Shown: positions 27,256 to 36,305, counted from the stretch's first letter. The stretch: DNA of 64,000 nucleotides from Pigmentiphaga sp. NML080357 (GCF_002188465.1 NZ_NINW01000029.1:1-64000), one strand, 5' to 3'. Made by a program: numbers and translations. Notes: a model not told the origin generated them from the sequence alone.

Positions 27256-28248
27256 CTACGCCGGTGTGGCGCGCCCGCTGCGTTGCTGGCGGGGCGACGG
27301 ACGTCGTTCGGCGAGGGATGGGCCATCCAGTTCCCGGCAACAGTCGAAAACCAGCTGACGCAGCCACCGATGCGCGGGAATGTTCTCGTCGCGTGAGTTC
27401 CAGAGCGCGTGGTAGTGGGCCACCGCGCCTTCGAACGGCAGTTCATGCAACTGCAGTGGCCAGCGGGCCGCCAATTCCTCCGCCAGCGTGCGGGGAAGCG
27501 TGCACAGCATCTTGCTCTCGGTCAGCAGATTCGCGATACCGGCCAGGAACGGCACTTTCACCGCCACCCGGCGCTTCTCGCCGCGGCTGGCCAGTACCTT
27601 GTCGACGATGCTGCGCTGTTCGGTGCTCGCCGACACCAGCACGTGGCGTGCTTCCAGGAAGATCTCCATGGTCAGCTCGCCCGGAATGAGCGGGTGGTCG
27701 CGCATGGCGACGCTCACATAGTCCTGGGCAAGAAGATGCTGCATGTTGAACCGTGACGGGTGATCGCCGGCCGGGACAATGGCCAGGTCCAGGAGCCCGG
27801 CGTCGAGCCGCTCGCGGGCATCTTCCAGGCCCGCATGCACGGTTTCGATGTCGATGCCTGGCGCTTCGTTTTCCAGTCGCTGGACCAGCCTGGGCAGCAG
27901 CACCCATGACGCGTAGTCCGTCATCCCTATGCGGAGCTGGATGTTCGCGCTTCCCGGATCGAAGCCGTTGGCGGCTTCGACGGCGCGCCTGACCGAAGCC
28001 ACGGCTTCGGCAATGGGCCCGGCCAGTTCCATGGCGCGCGGTGTCGGGGTCAACCCCTGCGGCGCGCGCAAGAACAATTCGTCGTCGAAGAGGTTGCGCA
28101 ACCGGCCCAGGGCGTGGCTGGTGGCCGATTGGGTGAGGCAGAGAAAGTTGCCCGCGCGGGTCAGGTTGCGTTCCCGGAAGATGGCGTCGAATACGCGCAG
28201 CAGATTCCAATCGACGGTGGCGATATTAATTTCACGCATCTGGAACAT
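27256..28248 (-). CDS. LysR-family transcriptional regulator (NodD/LeuO-like)
   Basis: A 330-aa regulator. The N-terminal DNA-binding domain contains VDWNLLRVFDAIFRERNLTRAG and LTQSATSHALGRLRNLFDDELFLR, the form typical of the NodD/NahR/LeuO group. The effector domain follows. It diverges from the quinone oxidoreductase gene at 28440 and is the likely regulator of the catabolic cluster 28440-35383. ATG 28248 or 28239 could start it. Confidence 0.9.
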   Translation of the reverse strand: MFQMREINIATVDWNLLRVFDAIFRERNLTRAGNFLCLTQSATSHALGRLRNLFDDELFLRAPQGLTPTPRAMELAGPIAEAVASVRRAVEAANGFDPGSANIQLRIGMTDYASWVLLPRLVQRLENEAPGIDIETVHAGLEDARERLDAGLLDLAIVPAGDHPSRFNMQHLLAQDYVSVAMRDHPLIPGELTMEIFLEARHVLVSASTEQRSIVDKVLASRGEKRRVAVKVPFLAGIANLLTESKMLCTLPRTLAEELAARWPLQLHELPFEGAVAHYHALWNSRDENIPAHRWLRQLVFDCCRELDGPSLAERRPSPRQQRSGRATPA

Positions 28249-28439
28249 GACAAGAAAGAGATGGCCTGATGCATGTACAGGCCCAATACTGCTCGCCGTT
28301 CAGGTTGCCTCTGGCAACGCGGCGCCGCGCAGGTGAAGGCATCCCAGTATCGCAGGAGCGCGGCCATACCGACAAGGAGACAAAGAGGAATGAGTTCGCG
28401 AGAAATAGGAACCGCATTTCCCTCGAGGAGGAGCCTGCC
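28249..28439. promoter_or_regulatory. Divergent promoter region, LysR / catabolic cluster
   Basis: 191 bases. Two dyads stand out: GGCCTG...CAGGCC at 28263-28283 (9-base spacer) and a perfect hairpin GTTGCC-TCT-GGCAAC at 28304-28318. Either may be a LysR operator or a leader hairpin. GAGGAGGAGCC just before the 28440 start is a strong ribosome site. Confidence 0.4.
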
Positions 28440-29429
28440 ATGAAAGCGTGGCTCATCGAACGGCGTAATGACGAAGCCCATATCGGCATGAGCGACGTAC
28501 CTTCGCCCCGGATGGGGCCCGGCGATCTGCTCGTGCGGGTGCGAGCCATAGGCGTGAATCGCGCGGATCTTGCCCGGAGGACGGGGCACTATGAGCGTTT
28601 GCCTGCTTCCACCGACCTTCCCATTCCTGGCCTGGAGATGGCCGGTGAAGTTGTGGCACTGGGCCAGGGCGTTAGGGGTTTTCACGTAGGTGATCGCGTG
28701 ATGGGGTTGCCCGCGCAAGCCTATGCGGAGCAGGTCGTGCTGCAGGCGGCGCATGCCTTGCCCGTTCCCGCCGGCCTGCAGTGGATAGAGGCCGCCGCCT
28801 TGCCCATGGCCTTCCTGACCGCGCATAACGCAATGGTGACCGAAGGGAAGGTCAGACGCGGCGATCATGTCTTGGTGCAAGGCGCCGCGACCGGCGTCGG
28901 CATGGCGGCCATGCAGATCGCGCGGCTGCAGGGGGCCGCATCGATCGCCGGCAGCGCGAGCGGGGGCAAGCTGCCCAAGCTTGCCGAGTATGGGCTCGAT
29001 CACGGGTTCGACTACCGGACCGGAGATGGGGTCGCGCAGGTCTTGCGGGCCTCCGGCGGCCACGGGGCCGACGTGATTATCGACATGGTCGGCGCCTCCG
29101 CCGCTGCGTCGACGCTCGCCGCGGCCGCCGAACGAGCGCGCTGGATTCAGGTAGGGCGCATGGGTGGCGGCCAGGCGACCATCGATCTCGACACTATGGC
29201 GCGCAAGCGCCTGGCGCTGATCGGGGTGACGTTCCGCACGCGCAGCAGTGACGAAATCGCGGCGCTCGTGAGCGCCGCCAGGGCAGACCTGGAGGAAGCG
29301 CTGGCATCGAGGCGGATCAGCCTGCCGGTCGCCAAGGTCTTTGCATTCGACGAGGCGGACGAGGCTCAGGCATTCATGAGGTCGGGTTCCTACCTCGGGA
29401 AAATCGTCCTGGAGGGGGCGAAGGGCTGA
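28440..29429 (+). CDS. NADPH:quinone oxidoreductase (PIG3-like MDR)
   Basis: A 329-aa medium-chain dehydrogenase/reductase of the zinc-free quinone oxidoreductase type. MKAWLIERRNDE opens the GroES-like domain (RVRAIGVNRADLARRTGHY), and the Rossmann fold has LVQGAATGVGMAAMQIAR and ADVIIDMVGAS. Family members reduce quinones or alpha,beta-unsaturated carbonyl compounds with NADPH. The start is ATG 28440, with GGAGGAG just before it. It is the first gene of the accessory cluster that runs to 35383. Confidence 0.9.
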   Translation: MKAWLIERRNDEAHIGMSDVPSPRMGPGDLLVRVRAIGVNRADLARRTGHYERLPASTDLPIPGLEMAGEVVALGQGVRGFHVGDRVMGLPAQAYAEQVVLQAAHALPVPAGLQWIEAAALPMAFLTAHNAMVTEGKVRRGDHVLVQGAATGVGMAAMQIARLQGAASIAGSASGGKLPKLAEYGLDHGFDYRTGDGVAQVLRASGGHGADVIIDMVGASAAASTLAAAAERARWIQVGRMGGGQATIDLDTMARKRLALIGVTFRTRSSDEIAALVSAARADLEEALASRRISLPVAKVFAFDEADEAQAFMRSGSYLGKIVLEGAKG

Positions 29430-29505
29430 ACCCGGGCGGATGCGCGGGCGTGCCGCCATCGAAGCGCAGTCCGCACCGCAGAACATGAGATGAACGGAGA
29501 CAAGC

Positions 29506-30489
29506 ATGAACACCCATCATGGCTCGCGGGTCCTGCGCAAGGGGGTGATAGCGCTATGCCTTGGCCTCTTCACGGCAGGCGCTGCCGCGTCCGACTGGCC
29601 GGCACGGCCCATCCGCATCGTCAATCCGGCGAGTCCGGGCGGCACGGCGGACGGACTGACGCGCATCGTGATCGAGAAAATGGCCGAGGATCTCGGACAG
29701 TCCGTGATCCTGGATTTCCGCGCGGGGGCCAACGGCATTATCGGCACCGACCACGTCGCGAAATCGGTCCCCGACGGCTACACCCTGTTGCTGTGCAATT
29801 CCGCGACGGTCACCAATGCCGCGCTACACGGCAAACTGCCTTATGACACAGAGCGGGACCTCGCGCCGGTCTCGCATTTCTTCGAGACACCGTACTTCCT
29901 CGTGGTCAATGCCAGGCAACCGGCGGCGACGGTGGCCGAATTGCTCGCGCTTGCCCGACGTTCATCCGGCAAACTCGCGTTCGCTTCGTCCGGAATAGGC
30001 AGCACGCCGCACTTGACGGGCGAGCAGCTGGCTTTGAAAACCGGTGTTCCGTTGCTTCACGTTCCCTACAAGGGGTCGGCGCCGGCCGTCACCGCGGTAG
30101 TGGCGGGGGAAGCGCAATTCCTGTTCATGAGCCTGCCTGCCACGCGGACGTTCATCGACGAAGGAAAGCTGCGGGTCCTGGCGACCACGATGCCCGCGAG
30201 ATCGCCTTTCCTGCCGCAGGTTCCGACCATGATCGAGTCCGGCGTGGCCGATTTCACGGCCAGCGCCTGGTTCGGCCTCTGTGCGCCCGCAGGCACGCCT
30301 GCCGCCGTGCAATCCCGTATTGCCGACTCATTGGGCAGGGCCTTGGCCAGCCCCGACGTGCGCCAGCGCTTTCTGGAGGCGGGCGCCATGCCGGTTCCCG
30401 GTACGCCGGACGCCTTTCGCGCGTTCTTCGAACGCAGCCTGCGGGACACGGCCGCCATGCTCAAGGCCTTGGGAACAAAAATCGACTGA
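29506..30489 (+). CDS. Bug/TctC family periplasmic solute-binding protein
   Basis: A 327-aa receptor: signal peptide to about residue 26 (AGAAAS), WPARPIRIVNPASPGGTADG ligand loop, RAGANGIIGTDHVAKSVPDGYT second motif and SGIGSTPHLTGEQLALKTG. It lies within the catabolic cluster, 76 bases after the oxidoreductase gene, so its ligand is probably the compound degraded here. No TctAB membrane genes are present. Confidence 0.93.
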   Translation: MNTHHGSRVLRKGVIALCLGLFTAGAAASDWPARPIRIVNPASPGGTADGLTRIVIEKMAEDLGQSVILDFRAGANGIIGTDHVAKSVPDGYTLLLCNSATVTNAALHGKLPYDTERDLAPVSHFFETPYFLVVNARQPAATVAELLALARRSSGKLAFASSGIGSTPHLTGEQLALKTGVPLLHVPYKGSAPAVTAVVAGEAQFLFMSLPATRTFIDEGKLRVLATTMPARSPFLPQVPTMIESGVADFTASAWFGLCAPAGTPAAVQSRIADSLGRALASPDVRQRFLEAGAMPVPGTPDAFRAFFERSLRDTAAMLKALGTKID

Positions 30490-30528
30490 CCTTGGCGGCC
30501 GCCACCTTTCAAGACTTGAGGAAATGAC

Positions 30529-32184
30529 ATGCAAGTGATGGACGTGATCGCGCAGATGCTGCGCCGCGAGAACATTTCGCTGATGTTCTGCTACCCGACC
30601 ACGCCGGTGATCGAGGCGGCAGCCAGGGCGGGCATCCGACCCATCCTGTGCCGGCAGGAGCGGGTGGGGGTGGATATGGCCAACGGCTATGCCCGCGTCA
30701 AGAACGGGAAGCCGTTCAGCGTGTTCGCCATGCAATACGGTCCCGGCGCCGAGAACGCCTTTCCGGGCATCGCCACCGCGTTTTCGGATTCCTCGCCTGT
30801 GCTGCTGCTGCCCCTTGGACATCGCCGCGAGGTGGCCCAGGTGGCGCCGACGTTTCGATCATCGCGCACGTACGCCAGCGTAACCCGCTCGGTGGAAGAG
30901 CTGCTCGAGCCGGCGGAGATCGGCAACGTCATGCGGCGTGCCTTCAATCATTTAAAGAACGGCCGGCTGGGACCGGTCATGGTCGAGCTTCCCCTGGACC
31001 TGGTCGAGCATGAGCTCGGGGATTTTCCCATCGTCTATCGGCCCGTGCGTCCGACACGCTCGGCAGCCGATCCGCGGGATGTCGACGACGCCGCCAGGCT
31101 GTTGCTGGAAGCGGATTGCCCGGTCATCCAGGCCGGGCAGGGCGTTCTGTATGCCGAGGCCTGGGACGAGCTGCGTGAGCTCGCCGAACTCACTTCCATT
31201 CCAGTGGTGACGACGGTCGAGGGCAAAAGCGCGTTCCCCGAGACGCATCCTCTTTCCCTGGGGACCACGGGTATCGTCCTGACCGGCCCCGGCAACCATT
31301 TCCTGGCGCAGAGCGACCTGCTGTTGGGCATCGGCACCAGCCTGACCCGGCATTTCCTCACCAATCGCGTGCTGCCCGTGGCTACGCGCCGCATCATCCA
31401 GGCCAGCAACGATCCCCGCGATTTCTACAAGGGCTACGAGATGGATGTCGCCCTGCTCGGCGATGCCAAGCTGGTGCTGCGTCAGTTGATCGACGCGGTG
31501 CGCGACCGCCTCGGCGGCAAGGCCCGCGTGAACGGCACCGCCGCGCAGATCGCCGCCATCAAGCGCGAGTGGCTGGCCGAATGGCGTCCTAAGCTGGAAA
31601 GCTCGCAAAGCCCCATTACTCCTTATCGCGTCATCTCGGAGTTCGCCCGCGCGGTGGATCGCGACAAGACCATCGTGACCCACGATTCGGGCAGCCCGCG
31701 CGATCAGATATTGCCCTTCTACGAAACGACCGTGCCCAATGGCTACCTGGGGTGGGGGAAATCCCACGCGCTGGGTACGGGCCTGGGGCTCACCATAGGC
31801 GCCAAGCTCGCTGCACCCGACCGGTTCTGCGTCAACTTCATGGGTGACGCCGCCTTCGGCATGACCGGGCTGGACTTCGAGACCTCCGTCCGCGCGGACG
31901 CCCCCATATGCACCGTTGTGCTGAACAACTCGTCCATGGCGGTGGAAACGCGTGCCATGAAACTGTCGCATTCGCTCTACCGGACTCGCGATATTGGCGG
32001 GAACTACGCCGGTATCGCCCGCGATCTCGGCGGATGGAGCGAGCGGGTCGAGGATCCGGCGCAAATAGGCGATGCGATCCGGCGGGCATGGGAACAGAAC
32101 CAGAATGGCCGCTCGGCACTTCTGGAGATCATCACTAACGAAGAGGTGGACTTTTCGTTCCGCCGCAGCAATTTCGATCATTGA
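30529..32184 (+). CDS. Thiamine-diphosphate enzyme (acetolactate synthase/decarboxylase family)
   Basis: A 551-aa ThDP enzyme in three domains. The Pyr domain carries the catalytic glutamate E44 (CRQERVGVDMANGYAR). The PP domain has the Mg/ThDP motif G439-D440 ... N466-N467. The middle domain is FAD/ADP-fold-like. Related enzymes include acetolactate synthase, benzoylformate and oxalyl-CoA decarboxylases and 2-hydroxyacyl-CoA lyase. No small regulatory subunit is encoded beside it, so classic acetolactate synthase is unlikely. A C-C cleaving or joining role in this cluster's pathway is inference. Confidence 0.85.
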   Translation: MQVMDVIAQMLRRENISLMFCYPTTPVIEAAARAGIRPILCRQERVGVDMANGYARVKNGKPFSVFAMQYGPGAENAFPGIATAFSDSSPVLLLPLGHRREVAQVAPTFRSSRTYASVTRSVEELLEPAEIGNVMRRAFNHLKNGRLGPVMVELPLDLVEHELGDFPIVYRPVRPTRSAADPRDVDDAARLLLEADCPVIQAGQGVLYAEAWDELRELAELTSIPVVTTVEGKSAFPETHPLSLGTTGIVLTGPGNHFLAQSDLLLGIGTSLTRHFLTNRVLPVATRRIIQASNDPRDFYKGYEMDVALLGDAKLVLRQLIDAVRDRLGGKARVNGTAAQIAAIKREWLAEWRPKLESSQSPITPYRVISEFARAVDRDKTIVTHDSGSPRDQILPFYETTVPNGYLGWGKSHALGTGLGLTIGAKLAAPDRFCVNFMGDAAFGMTGLDFETSVRADAPICTVVLNNSSMAVETRAMKLSHSLYRTRDIGGNYAGIARDLGGWSERVEDPAQIGDAIRRAWEQNQNGRSALLEIITNEEVDFSFRRSNFDH

Positions 32185-32204
32185 ACGAAGCGGGCGAATC
32201 CACG

Positions 32205-33755
32205 ATGCACCTGATCGACTATTTTGAGCGGGGGCTGCGGTTGCAACCCGACGGCCCGTGTTTCATCGAGCCCGGTGGACGGACGCTAACGTATCGGGAA
32301 ACAGCCGATATTTCCCACCGCGTGGCCAATGGCCTCCATGCGGCCGGCATCCTCCGGGGCGACAACGTTGGCTTGCTGGGACCCAATCACGTGCTCACGT
32401 TTCCCGCCGTGCTGGGCATCATCCGTTCGCGCGGCGTCTGGCTGCCCGTCAATGCCAGGAACGCCATCGACGAAAGCATCAATATCCTCCACCGTGCGGA
32501 CTGCCGGTTCCTGTTCGTCCACAGCAGCCTGGCTCCGTACATCGGTCGGCTGCGCCGGGAGTTGTCGTTGCTCGGCATGGTCTGCATAGACGGTCCGCTG
32601 GATGGCGTGCCGGGGCTCGAAGCGTGGAGCCTGCAACAGGACGACCGACCCGTTCATCCTTTTGCGGCGCCAGATGAAGTCGTCGCCATACGCGGTACGG
32701 GTGGAACTACAGGGTTGCCGAAAGGAGTGATGGCAACTCATCGGATGTATGCCAGCCTTTTCGCGAACTGGTTCGCCTCGATGCCCGTCCATCAGCCTCC
32801 CGTCCATCTGGTCGTGGCGCCGCTGACCCATGCGGCGGGTACCATGACTTTCCCCACTTTCATCTACGGGGGAGCCAATGTCATCGCCCGGTCGGCCGAT
32901 GCGGGGGAGATCCTTCGGCTGATCGATGCCTATCGCGTCACCCAGCTGTTCCTGACGCCCACGCTCATCTATCGCCTGCTGGATCATCCGCACGTCAGAG
33001 ACCATGATTACCGTTTCTTGCAGTATCTGGTCTATTCCGCCGCTCCCATGTCCGTGCACCGGCTGCGCGAAGCGCTCGATGTATTCGGGCCGGTAATGGT
33101 CCAGTTGTATGGGCAGACCGAGGCTCCCTTCGTTTGCACCTGCCTGACGGTCGCCGATCATCTTGCCGCGGGTCGCCCCGGCCACGAGCATCGCCTGGCC
33201 AGTTGCGGCCGCGAGTCGCCCTTCGTGCGGGTCGAGATCATGAACGATGCCGGGGACTTGCTGCCGCCAAACGAGCGCGGCGAGATCGTCGTCAAAGGCG
33301 ACCTGGTGACGCCGGGTTACTACCGCAATCCCGAGGCCACCGGAACGACGATCCGCGACGGATGGCTTCACACCGGGGATATCGGCTACAAGGACGAAGA
33401 TGGCTACTTCTACGTCGTGGACCGGCTCAAGGACCTGATCATTTCCGGCGGGTTCAACCTGGCTCCCAGCGAAATCGAGCAGGTATTGCTGAGCCACCCG
33501 AGCGTGAGCGACTGCGCGGTCATCGGCGTGCCGGACGAGGTATGGGGGGAGGCGGTCAAGGCAGTCGTGCAATTGAAGCCCGGTTCGGACTGGAATGGCG
33601 CCGAAGTACTCGCCATGTGCCGCGAGCGCCTCGGCGGGATGAAGACGCCGAAGTCGATCGAGGTCTGGGACAACCTGCCGCGAAGTGCCGTAGGCAAGGT
33701 CTTGAAGGCGGAAATCCGGCGGCATTTCTGGAGCGGTCGTGAAAGGCTGGTCTGA
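32205..33755 (+). CDS. AMP-forming acyl-CoA synthetase
   Basis: A 516-aa ANL-superfamily ligase. P-loop RGTGGTTGLPKG, YGQTEAP, the hinge-region GDIGYKDEDGYFYVVDRLKD and LIISGGFNLAPSEIE, and a C-terminal catalytic lysine in PRSAVGKVLKAEI are all present. It should activate a carboxylic acid with ATP and CoA. I use ATG 32205 (MHLIDYFERG); an in-frame TTG at 32181 overlaps the ThDP gene. It is the activation step of the cluster. Confidence 0.92.
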   Translation: MHLIDYFERGLRLQPDGPCFIEPGGRTLTYRETADISHRVANGLHAAGILRGDNVGLLGPNHVLTFPAVLGIIRSRGVWLPVNARNAIDESINILHRADCRFLFVHSSLAPYIGRLRRELSLLGMVCIDGPLDGVPGLEAWSLQQDDRPVHPFAAPDEVVAIRGTGGTTGLPKGVMATHRMYASLFANWFASMPVHQPPVHLVVAPLTHAAGTMTFPTFIYGGANVIARSADAGEILRLIDAYRVTQLFLTPTLIYRLLDHPHVRDHDYRFLQYLVYSAAPMSVHRLREALDVFGPVMVQLYGQTEAPFVCTCLTVADHLAAGRPGHEHRLASCGRESPFVRVEIMNDAGDLLPPNERGEIVVKGDLVTPGYYRNPEATGTTIRDGWLHTGDIGYKDEDGYFYVVDRLKDLIISGGFNLAPSEIEQVLLSHPSVSDCAVIGVPDEVWGEAVKAVVQLKPGSDWNGAEVLAMCRERLGGMKTPKSIEVWDNLPRSAVGKVLKAEIRRHFWSGRERLV

Positions 33756-33806
33756 CGTCGTCGCCGCCATGCTCCGCCTCCATGAGCCGCGGAAAGAGGA
33801 TGCCCG

Positions 33807-34979
33807 ATGACCATCAAAGGCAAGGCGTTCATCGTTGGGGCATTCGAGCATCCCACCCGCTACGCGCCCGACAAATCGGTGTCGCAACTGCACGCGGAAT
33901 GCGCCCGCGGGGCGCTGGAGGACGCGGGCCTGGATTTCCGCGACGTGGACGGCTATTTCTGCGCGGGCGACGCGCCTGGCGCCTCCCCGGCGTTCATGGC
34001 GGAATACATGAATCTGCGGTTGGGGTGTTTCGATGGAACCGAGGCGGGGGGCGCCTCCTATCTCGCTCATGTGGGGCACGCTGCCCGGGCCATCGCGGCG
34101 GGGCACTGTTCGGTGGCGTTGATCACGCTCGCGGGAAAGCCACGCAGCCGCCGGCAGAACACCGGCACCGAGCGGCGCATCGCATCGCCCGACAGGCCGG
34201 ACGCCGCCTGGGAGGCCGGATATGGCGCCACCATCGGCACCCTGTACGGCAATCTGGCATGCCGGCACATGTACGAGTACGGCACGACGAGCGAACAATT
34301 GGCCTGGGTCAAGGTGGCCGCTTCCCACCATGCCCAGCACAATTCCCATGCGCTGCTTCGCCGGGTGGTGACCGTGCGGGACGTCGTCGAGTCGCCCATG
34401 GTGGCGGATCCGCTGCATCGCCTGGATTGTTGCGTGATCACGGACGGTGGCGGAGCTCTGGTCCTGGCGAGCCCGGCGGTCGCCAAGACGTTGCGCCGGC
34501 CTCTGGTGAGTATCGCCGGGTTCGGCGAGACGATCCGGACCGGCGAGGGCGGGCATGCCAATATGCTGGTGACGGGCGCCGCACGGTCGGGCGCAGCCGC
34601 ATTCGGGGAGGCGGGCGTTCGCCCGCGCGACATCAAGTACGCTTCGATCTACGACAACTTCACCATCATGGTGATCTTGCAGCTGGAAGACCTGGGTTTT
34701 TGCCCGAAGGGCGCGGGCGGGCGTTTCGTGCAGGATGGCAACCTGATCGCCGGCGTCGGCGCATTGCCCTGGAACACCGACGGGGGAGGGCTGTGCAGCA
34801 ATCATCCGGCAAATCGCGGCGGGATGACCAAGGTGATCGAAGCTGTCAGGCAATTGCGCGGCGAGGCTCACCCTGCTGTACAGGTGCCGAACTGCGATCT
34901 GGCCGTGGCGGCCGGGCCCGGAGGCGTCCACGGCATCGGCCATGCTCATGCCACGGCGATTCTGGAGCGGATGGCATGA
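33807..34979 (+). CDS. Thiolase-fold protein lacking the nucleophilic Cys (Ltp2/SCP-x-like)
   Basis: A 390-aa thiolase-superfamily protein of the SCP-x/Ltp2 branch. By eye alignment the position of the acylated Cys (CxSG) is G82 (EAGGASYLAHVG), so classical thiolysis is unlikely. KYASIYDNFTIMVILQLEDLGFC and NTDGGGLCSNHP (H333) are retained. Ltp2-type homologues that lack this Cys act as retro-aldolases in complex with a DUF35 protein, and the next gene here encodes DUF35. The stop overlaps that gene (ATGA). Aldolase activity is inference from these two observations. Confidence 0.8.
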   Translation: MTIKGKAFIVGAFEHPTRYAPDKSVSQLHAECARGALEDAGLDFRDVDGYFCAGDAPGASPAFMAEYMNLRLGCFDGTEAGGASYLAHVGHAARAIAAGHCSVALITLAGKPRSRRQNTGTERRIASPDRPDAAWEAGYGATIGTLYGNLACRHMYEYGTTSEQLAWVKVAASHHAQHNSHALLRRVVTVRDVVESPMVADPLHRLDCCVITDGGGALVLASPAVAKTLRRPLVSIAGFGETIRTGEGGHANMLVTGAARSGAAAFGEAGVRPRDIKYASIYDNFTIMVILQLEDLGFCPKGAGGRFVQDGNLIAGVGALPWNTDGGGLCSNHPANRGGMTKVIEAVRQLRGEAHPAVQVPNCDLAVAAGPGGVHGIGHAHATAILERMA

Positions 34980-35383
34980 CGAACGCCGGCGAAAAGCAAG
35001 GCTATCTGCGGGATCCCTATGTCGACGCATTTCCCGAGACGACGGACTTCTGGGCAGCTGCCGAAGAGGGGGTGCTGCTATTGCCGGTCTGCGGCCGATG
35101 CACGCAATGCCATTGGCCTCCCCGGAGCATGTGCCCATGTTGTGGTGCCGGCGATGTAGGGCGCGTTCGCGCTTCAGGGGCTGCGACCCTGTATTCTTAC
35201 AGCATCGACCGGAAGAACCCGGGGCAGCCGGTCGTCGCCTATGTCCAGCTCGACGAGGGTCCTTTGCTCATGACTAACATAGCGGGCATGGAGCGCGAAG
35301 CGCTGCGCATAGGCCTGCGCCTGCGAGTCTCGTTTCGGCCGGCCCCCGAAGGGCGGCGTATCCCGGTTTTTTCCCCGTCCTGA
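34976..35383 (+). CDS. DUF35/OB-fold zinc-ribbon protein
   Basis: A 135-aa protein with an N-terminal helix region, a rubredoxin-like zinc ribbon (PVCGRCTQCHW ... MCPCCGAGD) and a C-terminal OB fold (TLYSYSIDRKNPGQPVVAYVQLDEGP). DUF35 proteins bind acyl-CoA and pair with thiolase-fold partners. Its ATG overlaps the stop of the thiolase-like gene by 4 bases, a strong sign of a stoichiometric complex. It is the last gene of the cluster and converges on kdoO. Confidence 0.88.
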   Translation: MTNAGEKQGYLRDPYVDAFPETTDFWAAAEEGVLLLPVCGRCTQCHWPPRSMCPCCGAGDVGRVRASGAATLYSYSIDRKNPGQPVVAYVQLDEGPLLMTNIAGMEREALRIGLRLRVSFRPAPEGRRIPVFSPS

Positions 35384-35410
35384 TGCGCGTGCCGCAGGCC
35401 GCGCAGAGGG

Positions 35411-36292
35411 TCAATGCGCTGCAGCCACCTGCCGCTCCAGTACCCGCTGGGGCGAAAGCTCCGGATGCGTCATGGCGGATACCGGCAGCAGGTATGTCTG
35501 TTCCAGCATGAACTGCCCGGTCATGGCCGCGTGCGGCGTCTGGTCCGAAAAGCAGATCCAGGTGCTGCCCGGCGGGAATTCGATGCTTTCCTGCTGTCCG
35601 TTGCGCTGGTAGTCGGCATCCGCCTTCATGCGATCGTGCAATTGCAGCATGAAGTGATCGTAGGCGCTGCGGCTCTTGGTGATGTGCAGCTTGTGCAGCA
35701 GCCAGGCCATGCCCGGCCGGTAGGGCGGCATCTGCGGCAGGTAGCGCGCCGACAGCGTGTCGAAGGCTTCGCCGACACGCCACAGCCGGGTATCGCCGTG
35801 CGGATTGATGTTGTTGAAGACGCGCAGGATGCGCTGCTCGCCCACCGGCCGCGAGGGAAAGGCGTCCACATGCAGCCGGGTGTCGTCCTTGCGCCAGGAC
35901 ATCTTCCAGGTGCCGATGCGATGCAGGCGCAGGCTGGTGGTGGGGGTATGGAGATGCGCGGCGTAGTGGGGCAGCAGCCGGTCCAGGAACCGGCGAGTGG
36001 TCTCGTAATAGCGGCGCACCAGGGCGCCGATCGCGTCGCGCCGTTCGTCTTCGACCGCCACGCCGGTCAGCTTGCCGGTCGTCGCGTTGAGGCTGATGTT
36101 CTTGCGCTTGGGATCGACCAGGGCCGGATCGAGCAGCGCGGTTTCGGCCGCGCTCAGCTCGAAGCGCAGGTGCGGAAAGAACAGCACCTTGCCCTCTTCC
36201 AGCTCGGCCACGGGCGATGCGGCCTCGTCCACTCGGGGAGCGTTCTCCCAGGAGCGATGATCGATGGAAACGATCCGGGTGGGGGCGGTCAT
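35411..36292 (-). CDS. kdoO: Kdo 3-hydroxylase
   Basis: A 293-aa Fe(II)/2-oxoglutarate oxygenase of the KdoO type, which hydroxylates the outer Kdo of lipid A-Kdo2 to Ko, altering the LPS inner core. The metal ligands H141-x-D143 (RLHVDAFPSRP) and H254 (DQTPHAAMTG) are visible, and LHRIGTWKMSWRKDDTRL plus RVFNNINPHGDTRLWRVGE match the family. It follows the TlpA-like gene by 13 bases in the yraN-SIS-BON-tlpA-kdoO run. Together with kdsCD and lptCAB in the window it extends Kdo metabolism. Confidence 0.88.
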   Translation of the reverse strand: MTAPTRIVSIDHRSWENAPRVDEAASPVAELEEGKVLFFPHLRFELSAAETALLDPALVDPKRKNISLNATTGKLTGVAVEDERRDAIGALVRRYYETTRRFLDRLLPHYAAHLHTPTTSLRLHRIGTWKMSWRKDDTRLHVDAFPSRPVGEQRILRVFNNINPHGDTRLWRVGEAFDTLSARYLPQMPPYRPGMAWLLHKLHITKSRSAYDHFMLQLHDRMKADADYQRNGQQESIEFPPGSTWICFSDQTPHAAMTGQFMLEQTYLLPVSAMTHPELSPQRVLERQVAAAH

Positions 36293-36305
36293 GGCGGAGC
36301 GATCC

